DNA from: Mesorhizobium hawassense
GTDB taxonomy: Bacteria > Pseudomonadota > Alphaproteobacteria > Rhizobiales > Rhizobiaceae
DNA: 64,000 bases
NCBI RefSeq assembly: GCF_003289945.1
Contig: NZ_QMBP01000003.1
Coordinates: forward strand, 372,001 to 436,000
Direction: 5' to 3'
In this document: piece after piece, positions 1 through 8,750 of the stretch
Layout: each line of letters starts with the position of its first letter
Position numbering within the stretch: the stretch's first letter is position 1
Notes under the pieces: generated by a model
The model's database searches: none
Told to the model about the DNA's origin: nothing
The model's input: only the letters and a program-made list of their open reading frames with translations
Program-made: the position numbers and the translations under genes

Positions 1-3000
1 GCCGGCCAGCTCGAAGCGGTCGGTCCCGAGCCCAGGCTCGACCTGGACAACCCGCGCATCGTCAATCCGGAGCCGGGCCGCATCGTGCCCTTCTTCACCA
101 AGATGGGCGGCCAGCGCGGCTGCGACTACGTCTATTACACCTTGAATTTCGGCCTGCGCGGCAATGCGCAGGCCTTTGCCAACCCGGCCTTGGCCAATGC
201 CTTGAAGAACGCCAGGATCGATTTCAAGGACCAGCTTGCGCATGGCCTGCAGATCGTCAGCGTGCATGTGTCGGGTGACGGCACGGATGCCGGCGGCGGG
301 CCTCTGCCCGGCGCCGCGATCAGCAGCTCGGCCGATCCCAACGATACGTCGACGGTCTCCGATTTCCGGATTTCCGCCGACGATCTCGACGGCTCCGGCG
401 CGCCGAACGAACGCGTCATCACCTTCCGGATCCTGGCCAAGATCGACCAGGCGGCGTTTCCGGCGCCGGCCAATGTCGACAACCAGGGCCAGATCAAGGT
501 GTCGATGGGCGGCGGCCCGGGGACCATCATCCCGTCGCAGGATCCGGGCAAGCCGGATGACGGCGACTTCCTCACCGGCGCCAAGACGACGGTGCGCATC
601 GACGTCACCAAGTGCAATCCGCCGCCACCTCCCGGCAAGGAATGCTTCAAGGTCGAGCACGGCACGGTCGACTGTGTGCCCGGCGGCGGCGCCTTCATCT
701 ACCACATGCCGGTCGGCCCCGAGATGGGCGGCAAATGGGTGCAGGTGTCGACGACGACGCCCGGCATCACCATCGTTCCCGACACGCAGAAGGTGCCGGT
801 CGGCGGCGGCGTGCTGAACTGGAAGATCATCGGCGCCTCGCCCGGCGAGGCCATCCACCTCATCGTCACCGGCATCGAGACCTATGCCGGGCCGAAGGAA
901 GGCTGGGGGCTCTGTTGCACGCAGGTCATCGACATCGTCATCCCGCGTGACCTCAGATGCCCGCCGAAGGACAAGGAACCGGATCTCAAGGTGGAGAAGC
1001 ATGCCGACGTGCCGCGCTGCACGATGGCCGGCGGCTGCGACTTCACCATCACCGTCACCAATGTCGGCGACGCGCCCTATAACGGTAAGATCGTGCTCGA
1101 CGAGTTGACGTTGCCGGCAGGCTCCGTGCTGACCTCCGGACCGAATGCGCCCTGGGTCTGCGTCCCCGGCACGACGCCGATGACCTGCACCTATCCGCCG
1201 ACCACGCTCAACCCGGGCGCTTCCGTCGACCTCAAGCTCGGCTTCAGGCCGGCTGGCGGATGGCAGGGCAGCGCGCTGCGCAACTGCGCCGCCTATGACT
1301 ACCAGGCCAGCGGCAAGCCGCTGTTCGGCAGTCAGCAGAACGACCGCGGTTGCGCCTCGATCCCGATCTGCCGGCGTGGCGATCGCGATCCGCAGTGCCA
1401 GCCTCCGGTCGAGAAGAAGGTCGACCTGATCCTGAAGAAGCGCGCCCGCATCCCGGTCTGCACGGCCGACGGCGTCTGCACCTTCGTGATCGACATCATC
1501 AACAACGGCACCAACATCTATAACGGGCCGCTGACGGTGATCGACAACTACCCCGGCGGCGCGCCGACCTCGTCGACCTTCGGGCCGAGCCCGCCCTGGA
1601 CCTGCGGACCGAACGGCCCCGGCCAGTTCCGCTGCGACAATGCCGGCACCTCGCTGCCTCCGGGCGCCTCGACGCCGATCGTGGTCAAGGCGGTGATGCC
1701 GGCCAACTACCGGCCGGACACGGTCGAGAACTGCGCCGAGGTGAAGGCCATTCCCGGCGAGGTCGACCTCGCCAACAACAAGGCCTGCGCGACCGAGCGC
1801 ATCCGCCATCCGAATGGCGGCCAGCCCGGCCTGCGCATCACCAAGACGTGCGACGGTTCGCTCGCCGGTGCTGCCACGGTTTCCTGCCGCATCACCGTCA
1901 GCAATGCCGGCACTGCCGCCCCCACCGGTCCGGTGCGGGTCAGCGATGCCGCGGCCCTGGTGTCGGGCGGAGCACCTGTCCAGATCCAGACCGTCACCCC
2001 TGACGGCGCGGAGTGGAACTGCGGACCGGTGCCGGCCAACGCGCTGTCCTGCCAGATTCCCGGCGCCGTGATGACGCCCGGAACCAGCCGGCACTTCGAC
2101 GTGACGGTGAGCGGCAATGGCGCGTTCGAGAACTGCGCGCGCGGCTCTTATGGGCCAGCGCCCGGCGACGACATCGTCTACCCGATAGGCCAGGCCTGCG
2201 CGAAGGGCGGCGGCGGCTCGACCATCCGTGTCGAGAAGACCGGCGATGCCGAGTGCCAGCCGGGCCAACCCTGCTCGTTCGAGATCACCATCACGAACGA
2301 CGGACCGAACGCCTTCTCCGGTCCGGTTCGGATCGGCGATGCGATCGGCGTCGAGGGCCTTGGCCGGCTGGAGGGCGTTCAGATCACCTCGATCGACCCG
2401 CCTTTCGGCTGCTCGCCGGAACCGACGACGCTGCCTCTATCCTGCATCGCCAATCTGACGCTGGGGGCCGGCGAAAGCCACAGTCACCACGTCACCGTGA
2501 TGCTTCCCGAGGATGGGCGTCTCGCCAATCTGCAGGGGACGGTCAACGGGCAGAACTGCGTCGGCGTGCTCTCTCCGAACACGCCAGTCGAGGGCGGCGA
2601 GGTGTTGTCGCGCGATGCGACCAACATCCAGGGCAATCGCGGCAAGGCCTATGCGTGCCACCCCTTCACCATCAGGCATGAGGTGAAGAACCAGTGCTCG
2701 TTCGGGCTGGTTCTCAACTCGGCCGGCCGCTGCGTCTGCCCGGAGGGCACCACCTTCCGCAACGGCCAATGCTCCGGCGGCGGCACCAATCTGCTGCCGC
2801 TGCCACCGCCGCCGCGCTGCATCCTGTTGCAGGGCCAGATCCGGACCAAGGACGGACGTTGTGTCTGCCCACGTGGCACCGAGCTGCAGAACGGCAAATG
2901 CGTGCAGGGCGAAGAGCCGCAGTGCACGCTGCGTCCCGGCCAGTACCGCGACCAGGACGGCAATTGCGTCTGCCGCCGCGGCGAGCTGGTGAACGGCGTA

Positions 3001-3678
3001 TGCCAGGTCATTCCGCCGAAATGCACGGTGCGCGGCGCTATGCCTACCTTGGACGGAAGCGGTTGCACCTGCCCGGATGGCACACATCTCGACCGTGTGG
3101 CCAGGGCCTGCGTGCCTGACCGCGAGCCGCCTGCCCAGTGCCGCATCCGCGGGCAGTTCCGCAACGGCGACGGCGATTGCGTCTGCCCGCGCGGCACGGA
3201 GGTGCGTGACGGCGCCTGCCGGCCGACCGTGTCCAGGCAGTGCCCAATCCGCGGCCAGGTGCGCGACGCCAACGGCGACTGCGCCTGCCCGGACGGCCTG
3301 GAAGTACGCGGCAAGGCCTGTGTGCGGCCGAAGCCGAGCCAGGAGCAGTGCACCATCCGCGGCCAGATCCACAACAAGCGGGGCGACTGCGTCTGCCCGC
3401 GTGGAACCGAGGTCCGCGACGGTGCCTGCCGCAAGCCGCAACAGGAATGCGCTCCGGGCTCGCGCTTCATCGACGGGCAGTGCCAGCCGGTGCTGATCAG
3501 GCGTTGCCCGGAAGGCATGACGGGCCGTTTCCCGAACTGCCGCAGGCGGCCTGGCATCGATATCAATCCCGGCATCCTGCTCAACCCGAACGTGCTGCAG
3601 CAGCTCGTGCCGCAGCGCCAGCCGCGACGGATCATTCAAGATCCGAACGGCGCCAACATCCAGAACTTCAAGCCGTAA
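1..3678 (+). CDS. DUF11-domain protein with C-terminal cysteine-rich repeats (5' partial)
   Basis: The reading frame is open from base 1, so the true start lies upstream; the GTG at 85 is only the first in-window candidate. The visible protein looks extracellular. Four DUF11/CARDB-like beta-sandwich repeats begin near bases 982, 1423, 1828 and 2218, each opening with a [LI]xxxK motif followed by a C-x-F-x-I-x-[IV]-x-N core. From about 2695 to 3540 there are seven cysteine repeats of 33-41 codons (C-x-[IL]-R-G-Q ... G-D-C-x-C-P-x-G-T-E-V-x-x-G-x-C), then two degenerate copies. The tail is Arg/Pro/Asn-rich. DUF11 repeats are known in bacterial surface or secreted proteins; the cysteine modules resemble EGF/TIL-like disulfide knots. 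The specific function is unknown. A strong terminator follows. Confidence 0.85.
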   Translation, partial: AGQLEAVGPEPRLDLDNPRIVNPEPGRIVPFFTKMGGQRGCDYVYYTLNFGLRGNAQAFANPALANALKNARIDFKDQLAHGLQIVSVHVSGDGTDAGGGPLPGAAISSSADPNDTSTVSDFRISADDLDGSGAPNERVITFRILAKIDQAAFPAPANVDNQGQIKVSMGGGPGTIIPSQDPGKPDDGDFLTGAKTTVRIDVTKCNPPPPPGKECFKVEHGTVDCVPGGGAFIYHMPVGPEMGGKWVQVSTTTPGITIVPDTQKVPVGGGVLNWKIIGASPGEAIHLIVTGIETYAGPKEGWGLCCTQVIDIVIPRDLRCPPKDKEPDLKVEKHADVPRCTMAGGCDFTITVTNVGDAPYNGKIVLDELTLPAGSVLTSGPNAPWVCVPGTTPMTCTYPPTTLNPGASVDLKLGFRPAGGWQGSALRNCAAYDYQASGKPLFGSQQNDRGCASIPICRRGDRDPQCQPPVEKKVDLILKKRARIPVCTADGVCTFVIDIINNGTNIYNGPLTVIDNYPGGAPTSSTFGPSPPWTCGPNGPGQFRCDNAGTSLPPGASTPIVVKAVMPANYRPDTVENCAEVKAIPGEVDLANNKACATERIRHPNGGQPGLRITKTCDGSLAGAATVSCRITVSNAGTAAPTGPVRVSDAAALVSGGAPVQIQTVTPDGAEWNCGPVPANALSCQIPGAVMTPGTSRHFDVTVSGNGAFENCARGSYGPAPGDDIVYPIGQACAKGGGGSTIRVEKTGDAECQPGQPCSFEITITNDGPNAFSGPVRIGDAIGVEGLGRLEGVQITSIDPPFGCSPEPTTLPLSCIANLTLGAGESHSHHVTVMLPEDGRLANLQGTVNGQNCVGVLSPNTPVEGGEVLSRDATNIQGNRGKAYACHPFTIRHEVKNQCSFGLVLNSAGRCVCPEGTTFRNGQCSGGGTNLLPLPPPPRCILLQGQIRTKDGRCVCPRGTELQNGKCVQGEEPQCTLRPGQYRDQDGNCVCRRGELVNGVCQVIPPKCTVRGAMPTLDGSGCTCPDGTHLDRVARACVPDREPPAQCRIRGQFRNGDGDCVCPRGTEVRDGACRPTVSRQCPIRGQVRDANGDCACPDGLEVRGKACVRPKPSQEQCTIRGQIHNKRGDCVCPRGTEVRDGACRKPQQECAPGSRFIDGQCQPVLIRRCPEGMTGRFPNCRRRPGIDINPGILLNPNVLQQLVPQRQPRRIIQDPNGANIQNFKP
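2695..3540 (+). repeat. tandem coding repeat encoding cysteine-rich modules
   Basis: Seven in-frame repeats begin at the TGC codons at about 2695, 2818, 2923, 3022, 3139, 3241 and 3349, so spacing varies from 99 to 123 bp. Each encodes four cysteines with a central C-x-C-P-x-G-[TL] motif; most of the later copies carry RGQ and GDC. Copies five and seven (3139 and 3349) are nearly identical at the protein level, which suggests recent duplication. Two shorter, degenerate Cys units follow, up to about 3540. Confidence 0.8.
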
Positions 3679-3700
3679 ATCGCGGCGACTGAAGACGAGA

Positions 3701-3727
3701 CCCGCCGGAGCGATCCGGCGGGTTTTT
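3701..3727 (+). terminator. rho-independent terminator
   Basis: A perfect 9-bp stem (CCCGCCGGA / TCCGGCGGG) with a 4-nt GCGA loop is followed directly by a run of five T. It lies 22 bp after the stop of the DUF11 gene. Confidence 0.92.
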
Positions 3728-3750
3728 CTTGTCCACTCGGCTGCAAAATG

Positions 3751-3858
3751 CTCTAGAGCAATTCCAGGAAAAGTGCGTAGCGGTTTTCCGTTCGGAATTG
3801 CGTCAAAACAACAAGATAGAGCGGTTCGCCGTTTCTGTGAAACGGTGAAACGCTCTAG
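3751..3858 (+). repeat. dispersed intergenic repeat, family A (full copy)
   Basis: This is a composite of two hairpins. The first is GCAATTCC (3758-3765) paired with GGAATTGC (3794-3801) around a conserved AAAAGTG...CGGTTTTCCG core. The second spans 3818-3856, with AGAGCG/CGCTCT ends around CCGTTT-CTGTG-AAACGG. The same element recurs at 5676-5773 in the opposite orientation, and shortened at 47811, 47961 and 50241. Confidence 0.85.
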
Positions 3859-3900
3859 GCAGTCCTGACATTCGCGTCTGCAACAAAAGCGAGCCCGACC

Positions 3901-4578
3901 ATGACCAAAAAAACCCTGATCGCGCCATCGGTGCTGGCATCGGATTTTTCAAAGCTGGGCGATGAGGTCGAGGCGGTCGCGGCGGCTGGCGCGGACTGGA
4001 TCCATCTCGACGTGATGGACGGCCATTTCGTACCCAACATCACCTTCGGACCGCCGGTGATCAAGGCGATCCGCAACCGCACCAAGGCCTTCTTCGACTG
4101 CCACCTGATGATTGCGCCGGCCGACCCTTATCTGGCCGCCTTCGCCGAGGCCGGCTGCGACGGCATGACCGTGCATGCCGAAGCCGGACCGCATCTCGAC
4201 CGCTCGCTGCAGACCATCAAAAACCTCGGCAAGAAGGCCGGCGTCTCGCTCAATCCGGCGACGCCGGAAACAGCGATCGAATATGTGCTCGACCGGCTAG
4301 ACCTGATCCTGATCATGACCGTCAATCCGGGCTTCGGTGGGCAGGCTTTCATCCCGGCGATCGTCGACAAGGTGAGACGGGTCAAGGCGCTCATCGGCGA
4401 CCGGCCGATCCGCATCGAGATCGACGGCGGCGTTTCGGCGGAAACGGCGCCGCTGGTGACCGCGGCCGGCGCCAGCGTGCTCGTGGCGGGCGCCGCCGTC
4501 TTCAAGGGCGGCAGTGTCGAAGCCTATAGGGCCAACATCGAAGCAATTCGAACGGCCGCCGATAGAGCCGCCAGTTAA
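3901..4578 (+). CDS. rpe: ribulose-phosphate 3-epimerase
   Basis: The enzyme interconverts D-ribulose 5-phosphate and D-xylulose 5-phosphate in the cytoplasmic pentose phosphate and Calvin pathways. At 225 aa it has the family length. Signatures are SVLASDF near residues 10-16, [12 protein letters not shown] near 35-46 (metal and catalytic Asp), [10 protein letters not shown] near 139-148 and EIDGGV near 173-178 (second catalytic Asp and phosphate loop). The ATG at 3901 is the first start matching family alignments. It appears to be monocistronic: a family-A repeat lies upstream and a 261-bp gap follows. Confidence 0.96.
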   Translation: MTKKTLIAPSVLASDFSKLGDEVEAVAAAGADWIHLDVMDGHFVPNITFGPPVIKAIRNRTKAFFDCHLMIAPADPYLAAFAEAGCDGMTVHAEAGPHLDRSLQTIKNLGKKAGVSLNPATPETAIEYVLDRLDLILIMTVNPGFGGQAFIPAIVDKVRRVKALIGDRPIRIEIDGGVSAETAPLVTAAGASVLVAGAAVFKGGSVEAYRANIEAIRTAADRAAS

Positions 4579-4766
4579 ACGTATAACCGCCCCACCTCTC
4601 GCGGGAGTTGCACAGTCGCGGCAGCGATTGAACGACTGTTCAATATATCAGGCCAAGCAGGAATATCGGCTTTTTGTCGAGATTCTACTTCACACAATAA
4701 ATAGACCGCCCGCCTTGTCTTAAAGTCGAATATCGTCATCTCCCGCTTGAGGCGCCATTGCCCGGC

Positions 4767-4777
4767 TGTATGATACA
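4767..4777. promoter_or_regulatory. probable GntR (FCD-type) operator, TGTAT-G-ATACA
   Basis: A perfect inverted repeat with 5-bp arms around one base lies 62 bp upstream of the TTG start of the GntR gene. FadR-subfamily regulators typically bind short GTAT/ATAC palindromes and often control themselves. Binding by this particular protein is inference. Confidence 0.45.
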
Positions 4778-4839
4778 TGTGCGGGAGATTGCTTCGCCGA
4801 GGGGCCCTGGCAGAACAGGGGCAAGCAACAGGAGCTCGA

Positions 4840-5577
4840 TTGACAAACGGAAACGCCGAACCGGGCGGAGGCAAGGGTGCCAAGAGCACGCTGGCCAGTT
4901 CGGTCTACCAGCAACTCCGCGACGATCTTTTGCGCGGCGCGCTGGAGGCCGAAAGCAAGCTGCGCGTCGAATGGGTCGTCTCACGCTATGGCGCGGGCGC
5001 GTCGCCCGTGCGCGAGGCGCTCAACCGTTTGGCCGCCGAAGGCCTGCTCGGGCGGCACGACCAGCGCGGCTTCTTCCTCATGCCGGTCAGCGCCACCGAA
5101 CTGGAGGAACTGACGCGCACGCGTTGCTGGCTCGAAGAGCGGGCGCTGCGCGAATCGATTGCCCATCGCACCGCCGAATGGGAGGAACAGCTGGTGCTGG
5201 CCCTGCACCGCTTGGCGCGTGCCGACCGGCGCCTGCCGGAAGACCCGGCAACCAACAATCCCGAATGGGAGAAGCTGCACCGCGCCTTTCACCACGCGCT
5301 GATCGCCGCATGCCAGTCCCACTGGCTGATCGGCTTCTGCGACCAGCTTTCCGACCAGGCTTCGCGCTACCGCCTGATCTCGCAAAACGCGCCGGGCATA
5401 GAGCGTGACGAAATCGGCGAGCATCGCTTGATTGCCGAACGCACGCTTGACGGTGACGCCGACGGTGCTGTCGAAGCGCTTCTCAAGCACTACCGCCTCA
5501 CCGCGGCGATGTGCATGGAACGCTTCGCGCAGGGCTATGACCCGAGAGCCGGCCTTGCCAAGGCGCGCCGCAGATAG
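4840..5577 (+). CDS. GntR-family regulator, FCD (FadR/VanR) subfamily
   Basis: A 245-aa transcription factor. The N-terminal winged helix-turn-helix (about residues 15-85) reads VYQQLRDDLLRGAL...ASPVREALNRLAAEGLL, and the C-terminal FCD effector domain is helical with conserved Arg/His positions (EERALRESIAH, HRAFHHALIAAC). I chose the TTG at 4840 because AGGAG at 4830-4834 sits 5 nt before it. The longer frame from 4777 has no comparable ribosome site and would begin inside the palindrome at 4767-4777. The next gene is matB, 211 bp away across a repeat. Malonate loci in rhizobia can carry a GntR regulator (MatR), so control of matB is possible but unproven: I see no matching palindrome directly before matB. 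Confidence 0.85.
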   Translation: MTNGNAEPGGGKGAKSTLASSVYQQLRDDLLRGALEAESKLRVEWVVSRYGAGASPVREALNRLAAEGLLGRHDQRGFFLMPVSATELEELTRTRCWLEERALRESIAHRTAEWEEQLVLALHRLARADRRLPEDPATNNPEWEKLHRAFHHALIAACQSHWLIGFCDQLSDQASRYRLISQNAPGIERDEIGEHRLIAERTLDGDADGAVEALLKHYRLTAAMCMERFAQGYDPRAGLAKARRR

Positions 5578-5675
5578 CGAGCTGAAGACCCGTCACGCGG
5601 TTTTTGCTCCAGCCGCCAAATCTGCTATTCGCTCAGGCGGGCGGGACGCTCTTGCCATTGGGCTCCCGCGCGCCC

Positions 5676-5773
5676 AGAGCATTTCACCGTTTCATGGAAA
5701 CGGCGAACCGCTCTATCCTCTTGTTTTGACGCAATTCCTGACGGAAAACCGCACACACTTTTCCTGGAATTGC
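5676..5773 (-). repeat. dispersed intergenic repeat, family A (full copy, inverted)
   Basis: This is the reverse-complement arrangement of the 3751-3858 element: the AGAGC...CCGTTTCATGGAAACGG...GCTCT hairpin first, then GCAATTCC...GGAATTGC around CGGAAAACCG. It occupies most of the gap before matB and ends about 15 bp before its start codon, so matB's own promoter or ribosome site must lie within or beside it. Confidence 0.85.
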
Positions 5774-5788
5774 TGTTGAGGACGTTTC

Positions 5789-7309
5789 ATGACCAATCAT
5801 CTGTTCGACGCCTTTTGTTCCCGCATGCCGGCGCCCGACCGGCTGCTGATGGAGACGGATGACGGCCGCTCGATCACCTATGGCGATATGCTGGCCAGTT
5901 CGGCGCAATTGGCGCATGCGCTGGCGCAGGCGGGTGTCGAGCCTGGCGACCGGGTCGCCGTCCAGGTCGAGAAGAGCCCGGAGGCGGCGCTGCTCTACCT
6001 CGCCTGTCTGCGCGCCGGCGCGGTCTTCCTGCCGCTCAACACGGCCTACACGCTGCCGGAGCTCGACTATTTCTTCCGCGACGCCGAGCCAAGGCTGATC
6101 GTTTGCGATCCGGACCGCCTCTCCGGCGTCGAGCCGCTTGCCGCGTCGATCGGCGCCACGGTGCTTACGCTCGGCCGCGACGGTCAGGGAACGCTGGCCA
6201 GCCAGGCTTCGCGGCAGGCGACGGAGTTCAGCGATGTCGCGCGCGGACCGGACGACCTTGCCGCGATCCTCTACACCTCCGGCACGACCGGCCGTTCCAA
6301 GGGCGCGATGCTCAGCCACGAAAACCTCGCCTCGAATGCCCGCGTGCTGGTCGAACAGTGGCGCTTCGGCCCCGACGACGTGTTGATCCACGCGCTGCCG
6401 ATCTTCCACACGCACGGCCTGTTCGTCGCCACCAACGTCATCCTGATGGCCGGCGCGAAAATGTTCTTCGAGCAGAAATTCGATCCCGGGCGCATCCTGT
6501 CGCTGATGCCGCGCGCCACCGCTTTGATGGGCGTGCCCACCTTCTATGTGCGGCTGTTGCAGCAGGACGGCCTGTCACGCGAGGCGGCCAGCGCCATCCG
6601 GGTCTTCATCTCGGGCTCGGCGCCGCTGCTGGCCGAGACGCACAGGGCCTGGCGCGAGCGCACCGGCCACGCCATCCTCGAGCGCTACGGCATGACCGAG
6701 ACCAACATGAACACGTCCAACCCGTATGACGGCGAGCGGCGCGCCGGCACGGTCGGATTCCCCCTGCCCGGCGTCTCGTTGCGCATCACCGACCCCGAAA
6801 ACGGCAAGCCGCTGGCCCAGGGCGAAATCGGCATGATCGAGGTCAAGGGACCGAACGTCTTTGCCGGCTATTGGCGCATGCCCGAGAAGACCAGGGCCGA
6901 ATTCCGCGACGACGGCTTCTTCATCACCGGCGACCTCGGGCTGATCGATGCCGGCGGCTATGTGCACATCGTCGGGCGCGGCAAGGACCTGATCATCTCG
7001 GGTGGCTACAACGTCTATCCGAAGGAGATCGAGACCGAGATCGACGCGCTCGACGGCGTCGGCGAAAGCGCGGTGATCGGTATCGCCCATCCGGATTTCG
7101 GCGAGGGCGTCACGGCGGTGGTCGTGCGCAAGCCGGGATCGTCGATCGAGGCGGCCGACATTGCCACCGCCATTGCCGGACGGCTGGCGAAATACAAGCA
7201 CCCGAAGCAGGTGATCTTCGTCGATGAGTTGCCGCGCAACACGATGGGCAAGGTGCAGAAGAACGTCTTGCGTGAGACGTATAAGGATATCTACGCCAAA
7301 GCCGGCTAA
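5789..7309 (+). CDS. matB: malonyl-CoA synthetase (malonate-CoA ligase)
   Basis: An ANL-superfamily adenylating enzyme that makes malonyl-CoA from malonate, ATP and CoA. It has 506 aa, the length of rhizobial MatB. The sequence closely follows MatB as I know it: the NHLFDAF start, LPLNTAYTLPELDYFF, the P-loop LYTSGTTGRSKGAM near residues 162-175, LPIFHTHGLFVATN, GVPTFYVRLL, the ERYGMTETNMNTSNPY A5 motif, GDLG and GRGKDLIISGGYNVYPKEIE, and the A10 lysine in LPRNTMGKVQKN near residue 487. No malonyl-CoA decarboxylase (matA) or malonate transporter (matC) is adjacent, unlike the classical mat operon. The product may instead feed fatty acid or polyketide synthesis. Confidence 0.93.
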   Translation: MTNHLFDAFCSRMPAPDRLLMETDDGRSITYGDMLASSAQLAHALAQAGVEPGDRVAVQVEKSPEAALLYLACLRAGAVFLPLNTAYTLPELDYFFRDAEPRLIVCDPDRLSGVEPLAASIGATVLTLGRDGQGTLASQASRQATEFSDVARGPDDLAAILYTSGTTGRSKGAMLSHENLASNARVLVEQWRFGPDDVLIHALPIFHTHGLFVATNVILMAGAKMFFEQKFDPGRILSLMPRATALMGVPTFYVRLLQQDGLSREAASAIRVFISGSAPLLAETHRAWRERTGHAILERYGMTETNMNTSNPYDGERRAGTVGFPLPGVSLRITDPENGKPLAQGEIGMIEVKGPNVFAGYWRMPEKTRAEFRDDGFFITGDLGLIDAGGYVHIVGRGKDLIISGGYNVYPKEIETEIDALDGVGESAVIGIAHPDFGEGVTAVVVRKPGSSIEAADIATAIAGRLAKYKHPKQVIFVDELPRNTMGKVQKNVLRETYKDIYAKAG

Positions 7310-7369
7310 CGGTTATCGAGTCGATACGTCAACAGGGACGCGATGGCGAGTGAGATCGGTTGTGATCCT

Positions 7370-7543
7370 TCGCGCCTCCCTCTGTCTGCCGGACATCTCC
7401 CTCACTTGGGGGGAGATTGGCAGCTTCGGCGCCTTGCTCAATCCTGAGACGTAGGTGATTTGCGAAGGCCGCGCTGACGGCTGATCTCCCCCCCTTTGTG
7501 GCCCCTTGTGGGGCAGATGTCCGGCAGGACAGGGGGGGCGCTG
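7370..7543. repeat. dispersed intergenic repeat, family B
   Basis: An approximately 175-bp element with inverted ends: CTGCCGGACATCTCCC on the left and GGGGCAGATGTCCGGCAGGAC on the right. It also has internal GGGGGAGATTGGC and GATCTCCCCCC pairs. The same element occurs at 22413-22598, 43152-43320 and 46210-46391. Here it lies between convergent matB and nagA. Confidence 0.8.
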
Positions 7544-7589
7544 TCCCGCCGACCTTTAAGGCTTCGAAGGGCTACGACGTCTGAGAGGC

Positions 7590-8750
7590 CTACGCCCCAA
7601 ACACCTTCTTGCCGCCGATCCAGACGTCCTTGACATCCAGATCCTCCGACAGCCCGACAATATCGGCGGCGGTGCCGTTGGCGAAGCGGCCGAGGCGATG
7701 CGCCTGGCCGATCGCCTCGGCCGGATAGAGCGAGGCCATGCGCAAAGCCTCGTCGAGATCGAGCCCGACGACACGATGGACGAAGCGAATGGCGGAAATC
7801 ATGTCGAGGTCGGCGCCGGCCAGCGTGCCGTCGGCGAGCCTGAGGCTGCCGTCCTTGCGGTAGATGGTGCGGCCGTTGAGCGTGAAGGAGGTCATGTCGG
7901 TGCCGATCGTCGCCATGGCGTCGGTCACCAGCACGATCTTGCCCGGACCCTGCTTGCCGCGAAGCGCGAGGATCATCGTTGCCGGATGGACGTGGATGCC
8001 GTCGGCGATGATGCCGGCGTACAAGCCGCCAGTGTCGATCGCAGCACCCGCCAGACCCGGCTCGCGGTTGCCGATCTGGCTCATGGCGTTGAAGAGGTGA
8101 GTGACCACCGTGGCGCCGGCTCCGGCGAAGGCGCTGGCCGTCGCATAGTCGGTGTCGCTATGGCCGAGGCTGACGACGACACCGGCCTTGGCCAGCGCCG
8201 CGACGCGCGCCGGCTGGACCGATTCCGGCGCGATCGTGGTGAGCAGCACGGGAAGCTCCCTGCGCGCCGCGATGAGCGCCGCCTGATCGGCATCCGTCAT
8301 CGGCCGGATCAACGCCGGGTCATGCGCGCCCTTTCGTGCAATCGACAGATGAGGCCCTTCCAGATGCAGGCCGAGGAAGCCCGGCACCTTTTCCCGGGCT
8401 GTTTCGGCGCCGGCGGTAACGGCAGCGGCGGTGATCGCGGGCGTGTCGGTGATCAGCGTCACCAGCAGCGCCGTCGTGCCGAAGGGCGCGTGCGCACGGC
8501 AGATGGTTTCGATCGAGGCGACATCGGGATGGTCGTTGAGCATGACGCCGCCGCCGCCATTGACCTGGATGTCGACGAAACCGGGCACCAGCAGGCCGCC
8601 GCCGGTCTCGACCGCGGAAACGCCGGACGGAATGGCGCCGGCGGGCAGGATGGCCTCGACAACGTCGCCATTGACGACGAGAGCGGCATCGTCATGCCAG
8701 TCGGTGCCGTCGAAGATACGGGCGCCGGTGAGTGCGAAACGGCCGCTCAT
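7590..8750 (-). CDS. nagA: N-acetylglucosamine-6-phosphate deacetylase
   Basis: The enzyme hydrolyses GlcNAc-6-P to glucosamine-6-P and acetate. It has 386 aa, the normal amidohydrolase length. Visible signatures are GFVDIQVNGGGG (residues 57-68), HLEGPHL near 129-135 (metal Glu), GHSD at 196-199 and THLFNAM at 217-223 (metal His residues), HVHP at 253-256 and the catalytic Asp in VTDAM near 277. It is the last gene of a minus-strand operon: its ATG overlaps the stop of the SIS-domain gene by 4 bp, so translation is probably coupled. Confidence 0.94.
   Translation of the reverse strand: MSGRFALTGARIFDGTDWHDDAALVVNGDVVEAILPAGAIPSGVSAVETGGGLLVPGFVDIQVNGGGGVMLNDHPDVASIETICRAHAPFGTTALLVTLITDTPAITAAAVTAGAETAREKVPGFLGLHLEGPHLSIARKGAHDPALIRPMTDADQAALIAARRELPVLLTTIAPESVQPARVAALAKAGVVVSLGHSDTDYATASAFAGAGATVVTHLFNAMSQIGNREPGLAGAAIDTGGLYAGIIADGIHVHPATMILALRGKQGPGKIVLVTDAMATIGTDMTSFTLNGRTIYRKDGSLRLADGTLAGADLDMISAIRFVHRVVGLDLDEALRMASLYPAEAIGQAHRLGRFANGTAADIVGLSEDLDVKDVWIGGKKVFGA

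Noticed and set aside
2695-3540. possible CRISPR array
   Set aside because: Repeat units are in-frame coding, diverged and of variable spacing (99-123 bp), with no constant direct repeat or spacer structure.
2437-3639. 400-codon open frame antisense to the cysteine-repeat region
   Set aside because: The plus frame has clear domain repeats and cysteine periodicity; the antisense frame is Ala/Arg/Asp-rich without motifs, as expected from high GC.
7370-7543. possible small RNA gene or IS remnant
   Set aside because: The segment belongs to a four-copy palindromic repeat family in this window and contains no transposase frame or promoter signature.
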